A stretch of DNA of 64,000 nt from Draconibacterium mangrovi (GCF_010586825.1 NZ_JAAAGB010000002.1:310001-374000); one strand, 5' to 3'. Counted from the stretch's first letter, positions 9,192 to 18,615 are shown. Notes: a model not told the origin generated them from the sequence alone. Made by a program: numbers and translations.

Positions 9192-10304
9192 ATGTCAGAA
9201 AAGGATAATCACCATATAGAAAACGACCCGCAGTACAAAGGGTTGATAGTTAATGCAGGAGTCGAAAAACCGGATATGGTTAACAACGATTCGGTTCAGC
9301 GTTTTTTGAAAAAGAATAGAAAATTACTGTCGGTTGACGAATATGTTGACGGCATTTTGAAAGGCGATATCACACTGCTTAGTAAAGCTGTAACTTTGGT
9401 CGAGAGCTCAAAATCAGCACATCAGCAACTGGCGCAGCAAATTATACAAAAGTGTTTGCCACACAGTGGTAATTCGGTTCGGATTGGAATAACCGGAGTG
9501 CCGGGTGTTGGGAAAAGTACCTTTATTGAAGCACTCGGAAAATATCTAACCAACAAAGGCGAAAAACTGGCTGTGTTGGCTATCGATCCGAGCAGCGAGC
9601 GAACCAAAGGAAGTATTTTGGGCGACAAAACGCGCATGGAAGAATTGGCCAGCGATAGGAATGCTTACATTCGTCCCAGTCCATCGGCAGGATCGCTGGG
9701 AGGTGTTGCCCGAAAAACCCGCGAAACCATTATTTTATGCGAAGCGGCCGGCTACAACAATATTTTTATTGAAACCGTTGGGGTAGGGCAAAGCGAAACC
9801 GCTGTTCATTCCATGACCGATTTCTTTTTGTTGCTAATGTTGGCCGGAGCGGGCGACGAACTGCAGGGAATAAAACGTGGAATTATGGAAATGGCCGACC
9901 TGGTTACCATTAACAAAGCTGATGGCAGCAACATTGAAAAAGCAGAAATGGCAAAAGTACAATATCGAAATGCCATTCATCTTTTTCCGGCCAAAGATTC
10001 GGGGTGGGCAGCCAACGTAGTTACGTGTTCTGCCTACAAGAAAACCGGCATTGAAACCATTTGGGAGCAGATTGAAAAATACCGGAAACAAACGGTTGAT
10101 AACGGATATTTTTACCAAAAACGAAACGAACAAGCTACATACTGGATGTACGAAACCATTGAAGAGCAATTGAAACGAAACTTCTACGATCATCCCGAGA
10201 TTAAAACGAAATTGAAAATGCTCGAAAATTATGTGCTTACCGATCAGATGAGTTCGTTTGTTGCAGCCACCGAGTTATTGAATACGTATTCAAAATTAAA
10301 ATAA
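9192..10304 (+). CDS. meaB: Methylmalonyl-CoA mutase-associated GTPase MeaB
   Basis: The product (370 aa) is a G3E-family GTPase that protects and reactivates adenosylcobalamin-dependent methylmalonyl-CoA mutase. The P-loop is GVPGVGKST (residues 102-110). Further family marks are LAIDPSSERTKGSILGDKTR, RPSPSAGSLGG and ETVGVGQSE. The guanine-specificity motif appears as NKAD. The first 45 residues are a family-typical extension. The mutase genes are not in this window. The gene has its own terminator. Confidence 0.95.
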   Translation: MSEKDNHHIENDPQYKGLIVNAGVEKPDMVNNDSVQRFLKKNRKLLSVDEYVDGILKGDITLLSKAVTLVESSKSAHQQLAQQIIQKCLPHSGNSVRIGITGVPGVGKSTFIEALGKYLTNKGEKLAVLAIDPSSERTKGSILGDKTRMEELASDRNAYIRPSPSAGSLGGVARKTRETIILCEAAGYNNIFIETVGVGQSETAVHSMTDFFLLLMLAGAGDELQGIKRGIMEMADLVTINKADGSNIEKAEMAKVQYRNAIHLFPAKDSGWAANVVTCSAYKKTGIETIWEQIEKYRKQTVDNGYFYQKRNEQATYWMYETIEEQLKRNFYDHPEIKTKLKMLENYVLTDQMSSFVAATELLNTYSKLK

Positions 10305-10343
10305 ACGGAGCTGTTAATATCTTAAATAGTTAGCAGCGATAAT

Positions 10344-10391
10344 AAAGCAGGCAAAAAATGGATTTATTCTATCCTTTTGCCTGCTTTGTTT
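10344..10391 (+). terminator. Rho-independent terminator after meaB
   Basis: A perfect 13-bp inverted repeat (AAAGCAGGCAAAA at 10344-10356, TTTTGCCTGCTTT at 10375-10387) followed by GTTTT. Confidence 0.85.
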
Positions 10392-10440
10392 TATGAGAAG
10401 TTTCATGTAGTTAACACTTTCAAATCCATCTTAAAAGAAG

Positions 10441-10448
10441 TAAATTTG
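10441..10448 (+). promoter_or_regulatory. -7 promoter element for lpdA
   Basis: TAAATTTG matches TAnnTTTG and would give a leader of about 60 nt before the start codon at 10514. Confidence 0.45.
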
Positions 10449-10513
10449 TTAGAACCTTTCTGTAGGTAAGGTGTTACTTACATAAATCAAATATCAATAA
10501 ATTTCAAAATACA

Positions 10514-11905
10514 ATGAATTACGATGTAATAGTGATAGGTAGCGGACCAGGAGGATACGTAGCAGCAATTCGTGCGTCGCAACTCGGATTAAAAGTTGCC
10601 GTGGTTGAAAAAGAAAACCTGGGCGGAATTTGTTTAAACTGGGGATGTATCCCTACAAAGTCGTTGCTAAAAAGTGCACAGGCTTTTGAGTATGCTATCC
10701 ACGCTGCCGATTATGGTGTAGCCATTGAAGGAGAAGTGAAACCCGATTTTGGTGCAATGGTAAAGCGTAGCCGCGATGTTGCCGACGGAATGAGCAAGGG
10801 AATTCAGTTCTTGTTTAAGAAAAATAAAGTAGAATCGATTTTTGGCTGGGGAAAATTAGCCGGAAAAAATACCGTTGAAGTTACCGACGACAAAGGCAAA
10901 AAATCGTCGTACACCGCTAAACACATTATTCTGGCAACAGGTGCACGTTCTCGCGAATTGCCAAATCTGCCACAGGACGGTGAAAAAATTATCGGATACC
11001 GCAAAGCACTTACGCTTGACAAACAACCGGAAAGTATGGTTGTTGTTGGATCGGGTGCCATTGGAAGCGAGTTTGCCTATTTCTACCACACCATCGGAAC
11101 CAAAGTAACGCTGGTTGAGTTTATGCCAACTTTGGTGCCGAACGAAGATGAGGAAGTTGCCAAACAGCTGGAACGCAATTTCAAAAAATCGAAAATGAAA
11201 GTGATGACCGGTTCGTCGGTTGAGAGCGTGGATACTTCGGGCGATAAGTGCAAAGTAACCATTAAAACCAAAAAAGGCGAAGAAGTGATTGAAGCAGACA
11301 TTGTTCTTTCGGCAGTTGGTATTGCTCCAAATACCGAAAATATTGGTTTGGAAGAACTGGGCGTTGAAACCGACAATGGCCGTGTTAAAGTTAACGAATA
11401 CTACAAAACCAACGTTGATGGGGTATACGCCATTGGCGATATTGTTGCCGGACCGGCATTGGCTCACGTTGCTTCGGCCGAAGGTATTACCTGTGTTGAA
11501 AAAATTGCCGGACTGAATCCTGAACCGATCGATTACGGAAATATTCCTGGATGTACATACACCAGTCCTGAGGTTTCTTCTGTTGGGTTAACCGAGGCAA
11601 AAGCTAAAGAAGCGGGTTACGAAATTAAAGTGGGTAAATTCCCTTACTCGGCCAGTGGAAAAGCAAGTGCTGCCGGACAAAAAGATGGTTTTGTTAAATT
11701 GATTTTCGATGCAAAGTACGGAGAGTTACTTGGTGCACATATGATCGGTGGAAATGTTACCGAAATGATTGCCGAAATGGTAGTTGCCAAGAAGCTTGAG
11801 ATCACCGGACACGAGTTGATTAAAACCATTCATCCGCACCCAACAATGAGCGAGGCAGTGATGGAAGCCGCAGCTGCTGCTTACGACGAGGTGATACATA
11901 TTTAA
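10514..11905 (+). CDS. lpdA: Dihydrolipoyl dehydrogenase (E3)
   Basis: The product (463 aa) is a cytoplasmic FAD enzyme that reoxidises dihydrolipoamide in 2-oxoacid dehydrogenase or glycine cleavage complexes. The FAD-binding motif is VIGSGPGGYVAA at the N terminus. The redox-active disulfide is Cys40 and Cys45 (GGICLNWGCIPTK). The NAD-binding motif is VVGSGAIGSEFAYF, and the C-terminal active-site base lies in HPHPTMSE (about 440-447). It is monocistronic, between a promoter element and a terminator, and no E1 or E2 genes are adjacent. Confidence 0.95.
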   Translation: MNYDVIVIGSGPGGYVAAIRASQLGLKVAVVEKENLGGICLNWGCIPTKSLLKSAQAFEYAIHAADYGVAIEGEVKPDFGAMVKRSRDVADGMSKGIQFLFKKNKVESIFGWGKLAGKNTVEVTDDKGKKSSYTAKHIILATGARSRELPNLPQDGEKIIGYRKALTLDKQPESMVVVGSGAIGSEFAYFYHTIGTKVTLVEFMPTLVPNEDEEVAKQLERNFKKSKMKVMTGSSVESVDTSGDKCKVTIKTKKGEEVIEADIVLSAVGIAPNTENIGLEELGVETDNGRVKVNEYYKTNVDGVYAIGDIVAGPALAHVASAEGITCVEKIAGLNPEPIDYGNIPGCTYTSPEVSSVGLTEAKAKEAGYEIKVGKFPYSASGKASAAGQKDGFVKLIFDAKYGELLGAHMIGGNVTEMIAEMVVAKKLEITGHELIKTIHPHPTMSEAVMEAAAAAYDEVIHI

Positions 11906-11932
11906 AAAATAGAAAAACTATAAAATAAAGAG

Positions 11933-11959
11933 CCCGAGGTATTTAACTTCGGGTTTTTT
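11933..11959 (+). terminator. Rho-independent terminator after lpdA
   Basis: CCCGAGGT pairs with ACTTCGGG (one G-U) around a short loop and is followed by six T residues. Confidence 0.75.
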
Positions 11960-12032
11960 GTACAATAAGTATCGAATAAATGACGAAATTGTTCTAAAAA
12001 ACCATAAAAAGCTGAAAATCAATCGTGAAGTT

Positions 12033-12061
12033 TTTGTATTTAAGAATTAGTTTTAAATTTG
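12033..12061 (+). promoter_or_regulatory. Promoter for the OmpP1/FadL gene
   Basis: TTTG (12033-12036) and TAAATTTG (12054-12061) are 17 bp apart, a slightly short but plausible Bacteroidota promoter. The leader would be about 80 nt. Confidence 0.45.
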
Positions 12062-12151
12062 CCGCTCAGGCATCAACTACAGTAACCGTAAATTTCTCGG
12101 AATACTATTGTTAAATAAAGGGAAAAATTCTTTAATAAAAACTTGAAATAA

Positions 12152-13792
12152 ATGAAAAAACTGACATTGCTAGTGGCATTTTCTATGCTGCTTCAGCTTG
12201 CTTTTGCAGGAGGTTTATTAACTAACTACAACCAAAGTGCGCAATACATTCGTATGTTGTCGCGAAATGCAGCTTTAGAAATTGATGCTGTTTTCTATAA
12301 CCCCGCAGGACTGGTGAAAATGGAAGATGGCTGGTATTTTGCTTTTTACAGCCAAACAATTTTTCAGACCCGCGATATCGATACTCAGTTTCCTACATTA
12401 AATTCAGGACATTACGAAGGAGAAACTACAATTCCTGTTTTTCCTGATGTTTATGCTGTTTACAAAAAAAATAACTGGGCCTTTTCATTAGGAATTGGTC
12501 CGGTAGGTGGTGGTGGAACAGCCGAGTTTCCATCGGGTATTCCAACACTTGAAGTACCTTTTTCACTGATTCCAGGTCAATTGGCCGCGCTGGGACAGGT
12601 CGACCCTGCACTGGCAGTAAACAGTTACGATCTGGAAATGGCTTTGGAGGCTTCTTCAACATTTTGGGGAATTCAGGTAGGGGCATCTTATGCGCCTCAT
12701 GATAAATTCTCGTTTTATGGAGGTTTGCGTATAGTACCGTCAACAAACAAATACGAAGGAGCAATCCGTAATATTCAGCTAAATGGAGTGAATGCGGCTG
12801 CCTGGTTAAACGGAGCATCTACACAGGTAAGCACAATGGCAGCAAATTTAAACGCTTTGGCAAATGTGCCGGAAGCATTAGCGCCAATACTTCCTGTTGC
12901 AGGTAATTATACATTAGCTCAATTGGTAGGTGCAGGACAAATGGATCCTGTACAGCAGGGACAAATTGAGGCCGGTTTGCAATTAATGGGACTTTCGCTG
13001 GAACAAATTTCGGCTATGAACCTGAACCAGATAAACGGTGCATATGTACAAGCAGCACCGGCTTTTGCGTCAACCGCACAAACATTAAGCGGTACTGCGC
13101 AAACTCTTACCGGAACAGCTTCGCAACTGGGTGATAAAGAAGTAAAAACCAAACAAAAAGGAATGGGTTTTACCCCGATTATTGGTTTTAACATTTCGCC
13201 AACCGATGACTGGACATTTGCCGTAAAATACGAGTTTGAAACCAAGTTGACCTTGGAAAACGAAACCGACGTTGACGATATGGGCTTATTTCCTGACGGA
13301 GCTGAATCATCGAATGATATTCCCGCAATTTTGGCAGGGGGTGTAGGTTATCGTGGTTTGGGTTGGCTGGAAGCACAACTTTCATTCAATATGTATTTCG
13401 ATAGAGATGTTAATTACGGTAACAATATTCGTTATTCTACTTTAGGACAGAAGGTACACCGCGATATTAAAGGTAACTACACCGAGCTGGCGCTGGGTTT
13501 GCAGTTTAATGTAGCCGATAATTTTGCATTTAGTGTTGGTGGTTTGCGCTCGAAAAATGGTGTAACACCTCAGTACCAAAGCGATTTTAGTTACAGCAAC
13601 TCATCGCATACCTTGGGCGGCGGAATTATGTGGAACATTACCGATAAACTAACTTTTGATGCAGGCGTTTCAAATACTTTCTACCAAGATGATACCGTAA
13701 AGTTTACACATCCAGGTATTGGAAGCTATGATGAAACTTATGCAAAAACCACACTTAGCTTGTCGGCCGGTATTTCATACAGCATTTTTTAA
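12152..13792 (+). CDS. OmpP1/FadL-family outer-membrane transport protein
   Basis: The product (546 aa) has a signal peptide (about 1-19, ending AFAGG) and then the FadL-like start (SAQYIRMLSRNAALEIDAVFYNPAGLVKM), in which the NPAGL word is typical of the family. Alternating strands and an aromatic C-terminal end (AGISYSIF) fit a 14-stranded barrel. The family moves hydrophobic compounds such as long-chain fatty acids across the outer membrane. Residues about 225-330 form a long insert rich in Ala, Gln, Leu and Thr without strand pattern, probably an extracellular or hatch segment. The substrate is not known. Confidence 0.88.
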   Translation: MKKLTLLVAFSMLLQLAFAGGLLTNYNQSAQYIRMLSRNAALEIDAVFYNPAGLVKMEDGWYFAFYSQTIFQTRDIDTQFPTLNSGHYEGETTIPVFPDVYAVYKKNNWAFSLGIGPVGGGGTAEFPSGIPTLEVPFSLIPGQLAALGQVDPALAVNSYDLEMALEASSTFWGIQVGASYAPHDKFSFYGGLRIVPSTNKYEGAIRNIQLNGVNAAAWLNGASTQVSTMAANLNALANVPEALAPILPVAGNYTLAQLVGAGQMDPVQQGQIEAGLQLMGLSLEQISAMNLNQINGAYVQAAPAFASTAQTLSGTAQTLTGTASQLGDKEVKTKQKGMGFTPIIGFNISPTDDWTFAVKYEFETKLTLENETDVDDMGLFPDGAESSNDIPAILAGGVGYRGLGWLEAQLSFNMYFDRDVNYGNNIRYSTLGQKVHRDIKGNYTELALGLQFNVADNFAFSVGGLRSKNGVTPQYQSDFSYSNSSHTLGGGIMWNITDKLTFDAGVSNTFYQDDTVKFTHPGIGSYDETYAKTTLSLSAGISYSIF

Positions 13793-13811
13793 ACCAAGAA
13801 CAATATAACGC

Positions 13812-13848
13812 AAAAGCAGGGGGCAATTTTTGTTCCCCGCTTTTTTTG
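13812..13848 (+). terminator. Terminator after the OmpP1/FadL gene
   Basis: AAAAGC-GGGG pairs with CCCCGCTTTT (one bulged A) and is followed by a run of seven T residues. Confidence 0.75.
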
Positions 13849-13864
13849 AATTGAAATTAGCCCT

Positions 13865-14222
13865 CTATTTGACTGTTTTACAAATAAAGCAGGAAATCAG
13901 ATGGTCAGAATGAATATTTTGTAGCCAAAATATTAATCTGAACCATCAGGATTGTTGTTTTGCAGACAAAACACAAAAAAAAATCGTTGAGATTGACATT
14001 TTACAAATAAAACAGGAAAACGGATGATTAGGATGAACGTTTTGTAGCCAAAATATTAATCTGAACCATCAGGATTGTTGTTTTGCAGACAAAACACGAA
14101 AAAAAATCGTTGAGATTGACATTTTACAAATAAAACAGGAAAACGGATGATCAGGATGAACGTTTTGCGGCCAAAATATTAATCTGAACCATCAGGATTG
14201 TTGTTTTACGAACAAAACATAA
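13865..14222. repeat. Tandem array A: 41-bp hairpin monomers in a 123-bp higher-order repeat
   Basis: Three tandem copies of a 123-bp unit are in exact register (TTTTAC at 13876, 13999 and 14122). Each unit splits into three related 41-bp monomers (123 = 3 x 41), so there are about nine monomers. Most monomers centre on a small hairpin: GTTTTG-CAGA-CAAAAC, GTTTTG-TAGC-CAAAAT, or TTTTA-CAAA-TAAAA. The array lies between the 3' ends of two convergent genes and outside both terminators. Stop codons interrupt it, so it is not coding. Arrays B and C have the same plan. Confidence 0.85.
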
Positions 14223-14223
14223 A

Positions 14224-14255
14224 AAATAAAGGGCTGGTTTAACAACCAACCCTTT
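14224..14255 (-). terminator. Terminator downstream of the lipoprotein gene
   Basis: AAAGGGCTGGTT (14228-14239) pairs with AACCAACCCTTT (14244-14255) with one G-U. On the minus strand it is followed by a T-rich run, so it serves the gene ending at 14291. Confidence 0.75.
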
Positions 14256-14290
14256 GGAGAACTAACTAAGCAGCAAAATTAGTGGAATAC

Positions 14291-14944
14291 CTAATCTAGC
14301 TGAAATATTTTGTTGTACACTTCGTCGCCGATAAGTTTGGCGGTAAGTACAAATTCGGTTTTCCCTTCGGCTTTTAAATCCGACATGTCGAAACGGAACT
14401 CGCGGGTAAACCAGGCTTCGCACAGATCGCCGTTGGCATTGTGCCTGATCTCAAAAGTAGGAACCGTTGAGCTGCTGGCTGTCCACGGATGCATGCGTGC
14501 CAAATCGATGGTATGATCCTGGCAACCTCCGCTGTACGATAGTTTAAAATAAAGGCAGTCGCCGTCCATGTAAGCTTCGTGCAAATGAACGGGATCGCGG
14601 GCCAGGCTGTCGTAATTTTCAAAATAAAGATCAACATAAGGCGAGCACGACAATTCTTCGACGTAGATTACCTCGCAAGGCACTCCCTGTTCGCAGCTTA
14701 TGTAAACATTATCGAGCTCGGTATAAGTAATTAGCACGCGCTGCCCCTGCGAAAAAGTAAAATCATCGGGATAGTACAAGGGCTGAACTTTATTGCCATT
14801 ATCCAACTCGATGATAAAACCACAGTCGCCGGCACCGGCATAATCAATTACGGTACCTTTTGCGTCAAACGACATCAGTTCATCGTCCTGACAACTGGTA
14901 AATACAATAAGAAATACAGAAAGTATTGCGACTAATTGTTTCAT
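14291..14944 (-). CDS. Lipoprotein of unknown function
   Basis: The product (217 aa) has a lipoprotein signal peptide with the acylated Cys at residue 18 (FLIVFTSCQDDE). Acidic residues right after the Cys can act as a surface-export signal in Bacteroidota. Beyond this there is an OB- or beta-sandwich-like first half (GTVIDYAGAGDCGFIIELDN), which contains further Cys residues (CEQGVPCEV, GGCQDH) that could pair as disulfides. I do not recognise a family. It has its own terminator and is probably monocistronic. Confidence 0.7.
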   Translation of the reverse strand: MKQLVAILSVFLIVFTSCQDDELMSFDAKGTVIDYAGAGDCGFIIELDNGNKVQPLYYPDDFTFSQGQRVLITYTELDNVYISCEQGVPCEVIYVEELSCSPYVDLYFENYDSLARDPVHLHEAYMDGDCLYFKLSYSGGCQDHTIDLARMHPWTASSSTVPTFEIRHNANGDLCEAWFTREFRFDMSDLKAEGKTEFVLTAKLIGDEVYNKIFQLD

Positions 14945-15303
14945 GGCTTTTTATAATTTTATGTACAACGCAGGTCATTTGCGTTTATTTCGCTCTATTC
15001 CTCACTTTCAGGATTTTTAACAGTTCCCATAAAAAGAATGGCATCCGTGTCTTTTTCTGTAATGAAGTTTTCATAATAAAGGTTTAACAAATTTACATTA
15101 TAGATGTGTTTAGGCAAGTTAAGGTTGCGTAACAAATGTTAAATGACGTTTTCTTGTCGACGCGTGTCGGGAAGCTTTTTGAAAATCTGTTTTCGTTGAT
15201 ACAGCTGTTAAAGCTATTTTGAAGAATTTCTCAATTGAGCCAAAGAATTTTCACCCCAACGCAACCTTTTTTATAAACCACACATCTATCCAATGATTTT
15301 AGC
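14945..15303. other. Intergenic region between divergent genes
   Basis: About 359 bp separate the lipoprotein gene from the ECF sigma gene. It must hold promoters for both directions, but I see no convincing TAnnTTTG pair, which would fit an ECF-dependent promoter for the sigma operon. No RNA gene or repeat was recognised. Confidence 0.4.
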
Positions 15304-15960
15304 TTGAGAGAACTGACTGTAAAAGCAGATGCCAAAAAGAAAGATGAAAACCAATTCGTTTTTATCAGTACTTTTAGGCGTTATTTGCGAACGATTTTGG
15401 AAGACCTGAGAAAAATAATAAACGGTTGTGCTTCGGGGAAAAAACGTGCACAGGAACAATTATACCAACTATTTGCGCCAAAAATGTTTGGGGTTTGTTT
15501 GCGCTATGCCAAAGATAATACCGAAGCCGAAGATAACCTGCAGGACGGGTTTATAAAGGTATTCCAAAATATTGGCCGCTTTAGGCACGAAGGTTCTTTG
15601 GAAGGGTGGATAAGGAGGATAATGGTAAATGTTTCGTTAGAGAAATTCAGGAAACAGCATGTTATGCATCCGGTTGAGGATGTGAGTATTTACGAGGGGC
15701 AAAATGTTTCGGATGATATTCTGGCCGGTATTTCAGCAAAAGAATTAATTGCAGAAATACAACAACTACCACCTCGTTACCGAATGGTTTTTAACCTTTT
15801 TGTAATTGAAGGAATGAACCACCAGGAAATTAGTGAAGAGATGAAAATTACCGTGGGCACATCAAAATCGAACCTGGCACGCGCCAGAGACATTTTGAAA
15901 CGCCGGGTAAAAGAACTTTATGGAGATATTGAGAAAACAAGTAATTATACAGCCGGATGA
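15304..15960 (+). CDS. ECF-type RNA polymerase sigma factor
   Basis: The product has sigma region 2 (AQEQLYQLFAPKMFGVCLRY, then EAEDNLQDGFIKVF) and region 4 with its helix-turn-helix (MNHQEISEEMKITVGTSKS). The start is uncertain. The frame has no upstream ATG, and both candidates are TTG: 15304 (218 aa) or 15397 (187 aa, giving MEDLRKIING). The shorter form matches the usual length and N-terminus of this sigma group. The last 4 bp overlap the next gene, so the two are co-translated and the next product is probably its membrane partner. Confidence 0.9.
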   Translation: MRELTVKADAKKKDENQFVFISTFRRYLRTILEDLRKIINGCASGKKRAQEQLYQLFAPKMFGVCLRYAKDNTEAEDNLQDGFIKVFQNIGRFRHEGSLEGWIRRIMVNVSLEKFRKQHVMHPVEDVSIYEGQNVSDDILAGISAKELIAEIQQLPPRYRMVFNLFVIEGMNHQEISEEMKITVGTSKSNLARARDILKRRVKELYGDIEKTSNYTAG

Positions 15961-17384
15961 GTAAAAAACTAAATATTGACGATTCGATCCGAGAAAAGCT
16001 CGATGGTTTTTCGGCTGCGCCACCGTCGCATGTTTGGGATAGTATTCAGTCGCAACTCGACGGGCAGCGGAAAAAGCGCCGTATGGCTTATGCCGGGTGG
16101 ATTTCGGCAGCGGCAGTTGTTGTGCTGGCCTTTATTGCCGGGTGGTACTTTAGTGGAAAAAGCGTTGTTGAAGAGCCAACAATGGCTCAGCAACAAACGG
16201 CACCCGAAAAAACGCAGGAACCTGCCGTTTCGCCAAAAGATAATAGCATTGAAATAGAAGTTGACCAACTGGCCGGAGCTCAGGAAATAAATAGTACCGA
16301 GACAAATGCAAACAATACAATATCAGAAACTAAAATGCTGGCAGAAGTTGAACTTGCTGCTGAACAAAATAAGTCTGAAACCGATCAGGTATTTTCGACA
16401 CGTTCTGAGGAAGACTGCAGCTTGTTAGAACGTATTGAGGCAATATTCACTACACAACAATCCTACGTGTTGTTAGCGGAAAAGAATAATGAAACGAAAA
16501 TTGAAGAACGTTTTACTGCTGATGAAATGCTGATTGCGGCCAATCTGCGAAACTTAAACGAACAAAAACAGCAGGAGAACGGATGGATTATCGGAGCCCA
16601 GGTTTCTCCGGGATATTCGTCGCACTCGGCAAGCCACAACGATTCGTATGCCCAAAATATGACCTACGAAAGCGATAATGGCGGAAGTAATATTGGCGGA
16701 GGTATTTCGGTGCAGTACAAAACCGGTAAACGCCTGCGTGTTGAGAGTGGAATCTATTATGCGAAGGACGGCCAAAAAGCTGATAATTCATTTAACCTGT
16801 TTGCATCAGACAAAGACATGTTTTATGGCGCAGCACCCGATGCAGCATACGATGGATTGAATACGGGCTTTTCAAATCTGGTGCAAACCGGAAGGAGTGA
16901 GGGGGGAATTGCCATGAACAGCACAGCCGGTGTTATTGAAATGAAAAGTACACCACAGGGAGCCAATATTTCGGCAAACCTTGAAAACTCAAACGATGTT
17001 ACAGCACAACGATTGTACTCTGATGGTGAGTTCTCGCAGGTGTTCGAATTTGTGGAAGTGCCGCTGTATGTACGTTATAGCGTGCTCGACAAAAAAGTTG
17101 GTGTAGAACTGCTTGGTGGAATTAATGCCGGATTTGTAATTGGAAACAATGCCTATCTCGATAATAGTTACGGTGTGCAAAACATTGGAAGTACTGCCGA
17201 TATTTCAACGCTTAATTTTTCGGGAACACTTGGGGTGGGAGTTAATTATGCATTGGGAAAACACTTCTCGTTTGCGCTTGAGCCTCGTCTGAATTATTAC
17301 CTTTCTTCGATAAACTCGAACCCCGATGTTAATTATCGTCCGTACAGGATTGGTATTTATACCGGAGTTTATTACGAGTTTTAG
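15957..17384 (+). CDS. Transmembrane protein with anti-sigma-like N-terminus and C-terminal outer-membrane beta-barrel domain
   Basis: The product (475 aa) starts with a 43-residue cytoplasmic segment (NIDDSIREKLDGFSAAPPSHVWDSI), a pattern found before the membrane helix in Bacteroidota proteins encoded next to ECF sigma genes. A membrane helix follows at about 46-66. Next come about 130 acidic, Gln- and Glu-rich residues and then an OmpA/PorT-like beta-barrel of about 270 residues, ending in an aromatic residue (GIYTGVYYEF). A plausible role is to hold the sigma factor at the inner membrane and release it when the periplasmic or barrel part senses envelope stress; this is inference. It overlaps the sigma gene by 4 bp. 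Confidence 0.75.
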   Translation: MSKKLNIDDSIREKLDGFSAAPPSHVWDSIQSQLDGQRKKRRMAYAGWISAAAVVVLAFIAGWYFSGKSVVEEPTMAQQQTAPEKTQEPAVSPKDNSIEIEVDQLAGAQEINSTETNANNTISETKMLAEVELAAEQNKSETDQVFSTRSEEDCSLLERIEAIFTTQQSYVLLAEKNNETKIEERFTADEMLIAANLRNLNEQKQQENGWIIGAQVSPGYSSHSASHNDSYAQNMTYESDNGGSNIGGGISVQYKTGKRLRVESGIYYAKDGQKADNSFNLFASDKDMFYGAAPDAAYDGLNTGFSNLVQTGRSEGGIAMNSTAGVIEMKSTPQGANISANLENSNDVTAQRLYSDGEFSQVFEFVEVPLYVRYSVLDKKVGVELLGGINAGFVIGNNAYLDNSYGVQNIGSTADISTLNFSGTLGVGVNYALGKHFSFALEPRLNYYLSSINSNPDVNYRPYRIGIYTGVYYEF

Positions 17385-17408
17385 TACCCGGTTCTTACTG
17401 AAAAGTAT

Positions 17409-18422
17409 TTAGCAGTAATTAAAAATGCTACTCAGGAATTTTGGTGCATCAAAACGATAACCGGCATAAAGTTGAAACTGAAAATTCTCGTTTAAAGTAA
17501 CAGTTGTTTTTTGTTGATTGTATGCTTCAAGGTTGCCGGTTATTTGTATTCCGGCAAAAAAACGGTTGGAATTGTAACCGGCGGCAAGCATCGTTTTTGC
17601 CCTAAAAACGGCATAATTAGTTTTTGTCTCGTAGCGGGTTGTATAAAAGCGGGTTTCAAGGTTTGTGTGAATTAAACCTCCACCCGTTGCAGCACCTGCC
17701 GATACAAAAAGGCTTTTGTTTACCACCCAGGTATAAAAGTAGCCTAATTGAAGGCTCAATGAAAGATTATTACTCTTTTGCGAGCTGCTATTGGGTGCCA
17801 GTTCCGATTTATCATCAATAATATAATACCTGTAAACAAGGGTCGGAACAAGGCTTCCTGCACTTTTTAGCTGTCTTTCGGTTTGTGTTTCGATAGCTGA
17901 AAACGAGAAATTCGGATTAATTTTATATGCGGTGTAACCCGAAATCCGGGTATAATTTAAATCGGGCAATTTTGTGTAGTTGGCATCCTTGCTTCCGCTT
18001 TGCAAAAGGTTCGAGCTGCTGTGAAAATAGAAGCCTTTTATTTTGGTGTATTCCAGGTGTTGTGTCCAGTGACGAAGATTTACATTTGTTCCTGTCCAGA
18101 ATATTTTAGACCTGCCTTTTTGCTGCTCATCGTCGTTTCCTGGAATAAATCTGGGGCTGTATCCTATTCCAAACAACAAAGCCCGGTAACTTAAAATCAG
18201 GTTGGTTTTTATCGAGGTGTTTGGTTTTATGGTGTAGCGTTGGTTTTGCTGGTAAATCTGAAAAAATTCGGTGTTGTTGGTAAGCGATAGTTTTATGGCT
18301 AGTTGTTGATTGTGTTTTTCAATAAATGCATTTTTTTCGGTTGTAGTTTTGCTTTCTACTTTTTGGGCATAACTGTTCAAAAACAGAATACCGGAAAAGA
18401 GAATAGTGGAGATCAGTTTCAT
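17409..18422 (-). CDS. Exported, probable outer-membrane beta-barrel protein of unknown function
   Basis: I place the start at the ATG at 18420-18422 (338 aa), because it gives a clean signal peptide (MKLISTILFSGILFLNSYAQ). An ATG 39 bp upstream would put hydrophilic residues before it. The mature part is rich in alternating aromatic and polar residues (FSLQLGYFYTWVVNKSLF, LYAGYRFDAPKFL), which suggests a small beta-barrel of 10-14 strands. No family is recognised. It converges on the sigma-linked barrel gene with only 24 bp between. Confidence 0.65.
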   Translation of the reverse strand: MKLISTILFSGILFLNSYAQKVESKTTTEKNAFIEKHNQQLAIKLSLTNNTEFFQIYQQNQRYTIKPNTSIKTNLILSYRALLFGIGYSPRFIPGNDDEQQKGRSKIFWTGTNVNLRHWTQHLEYTKIKGFYFHSSSNLLQSGSKDANYTKLPDLNYTRISGYTAYKINPNFSFSAIETQTERQLKSAGSLVPTLVYRYYIIDDKSELAPNSSSQKSNNLSLSLQLGYFYTWVVNKSLFVSAGAATGGGLIHTNLETRFYTTRYETKTNYAVFRAKTMLAAGYNSNRFFAGIQITGNLEAYNQQKTTVTLNENFQFQLYAGYRFDAPKFLSSIFNYC

Positions 18423-18615
18423 GACTGAAAAATAATCATTTCGCTGATGTTTAGGAAACATTCATTCTGTGATGGCCGATTTTGTTCGAAAATTATCCAA
18501 ATCTCAATTTTTGTCAATATGATGATTGTCAGGTGTTAATTTCAACGAAATGTGAAATTTTGCGCTGTTAACAGTTAATTAAGACTATTGCTTAAGAACA
18601 AGAAAATTTCTTTTA

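Noticed and set aside
13865-14222. CRISPR array
   Set aside because: The units are directly contiguous and similar along their whole length. There are no unique spacers and no cas genes.
18423-18461. Longer N-terminus for the exported protein ending at 17409
   Set aside because: It would add 13 polar residues before a clean signal peptide.
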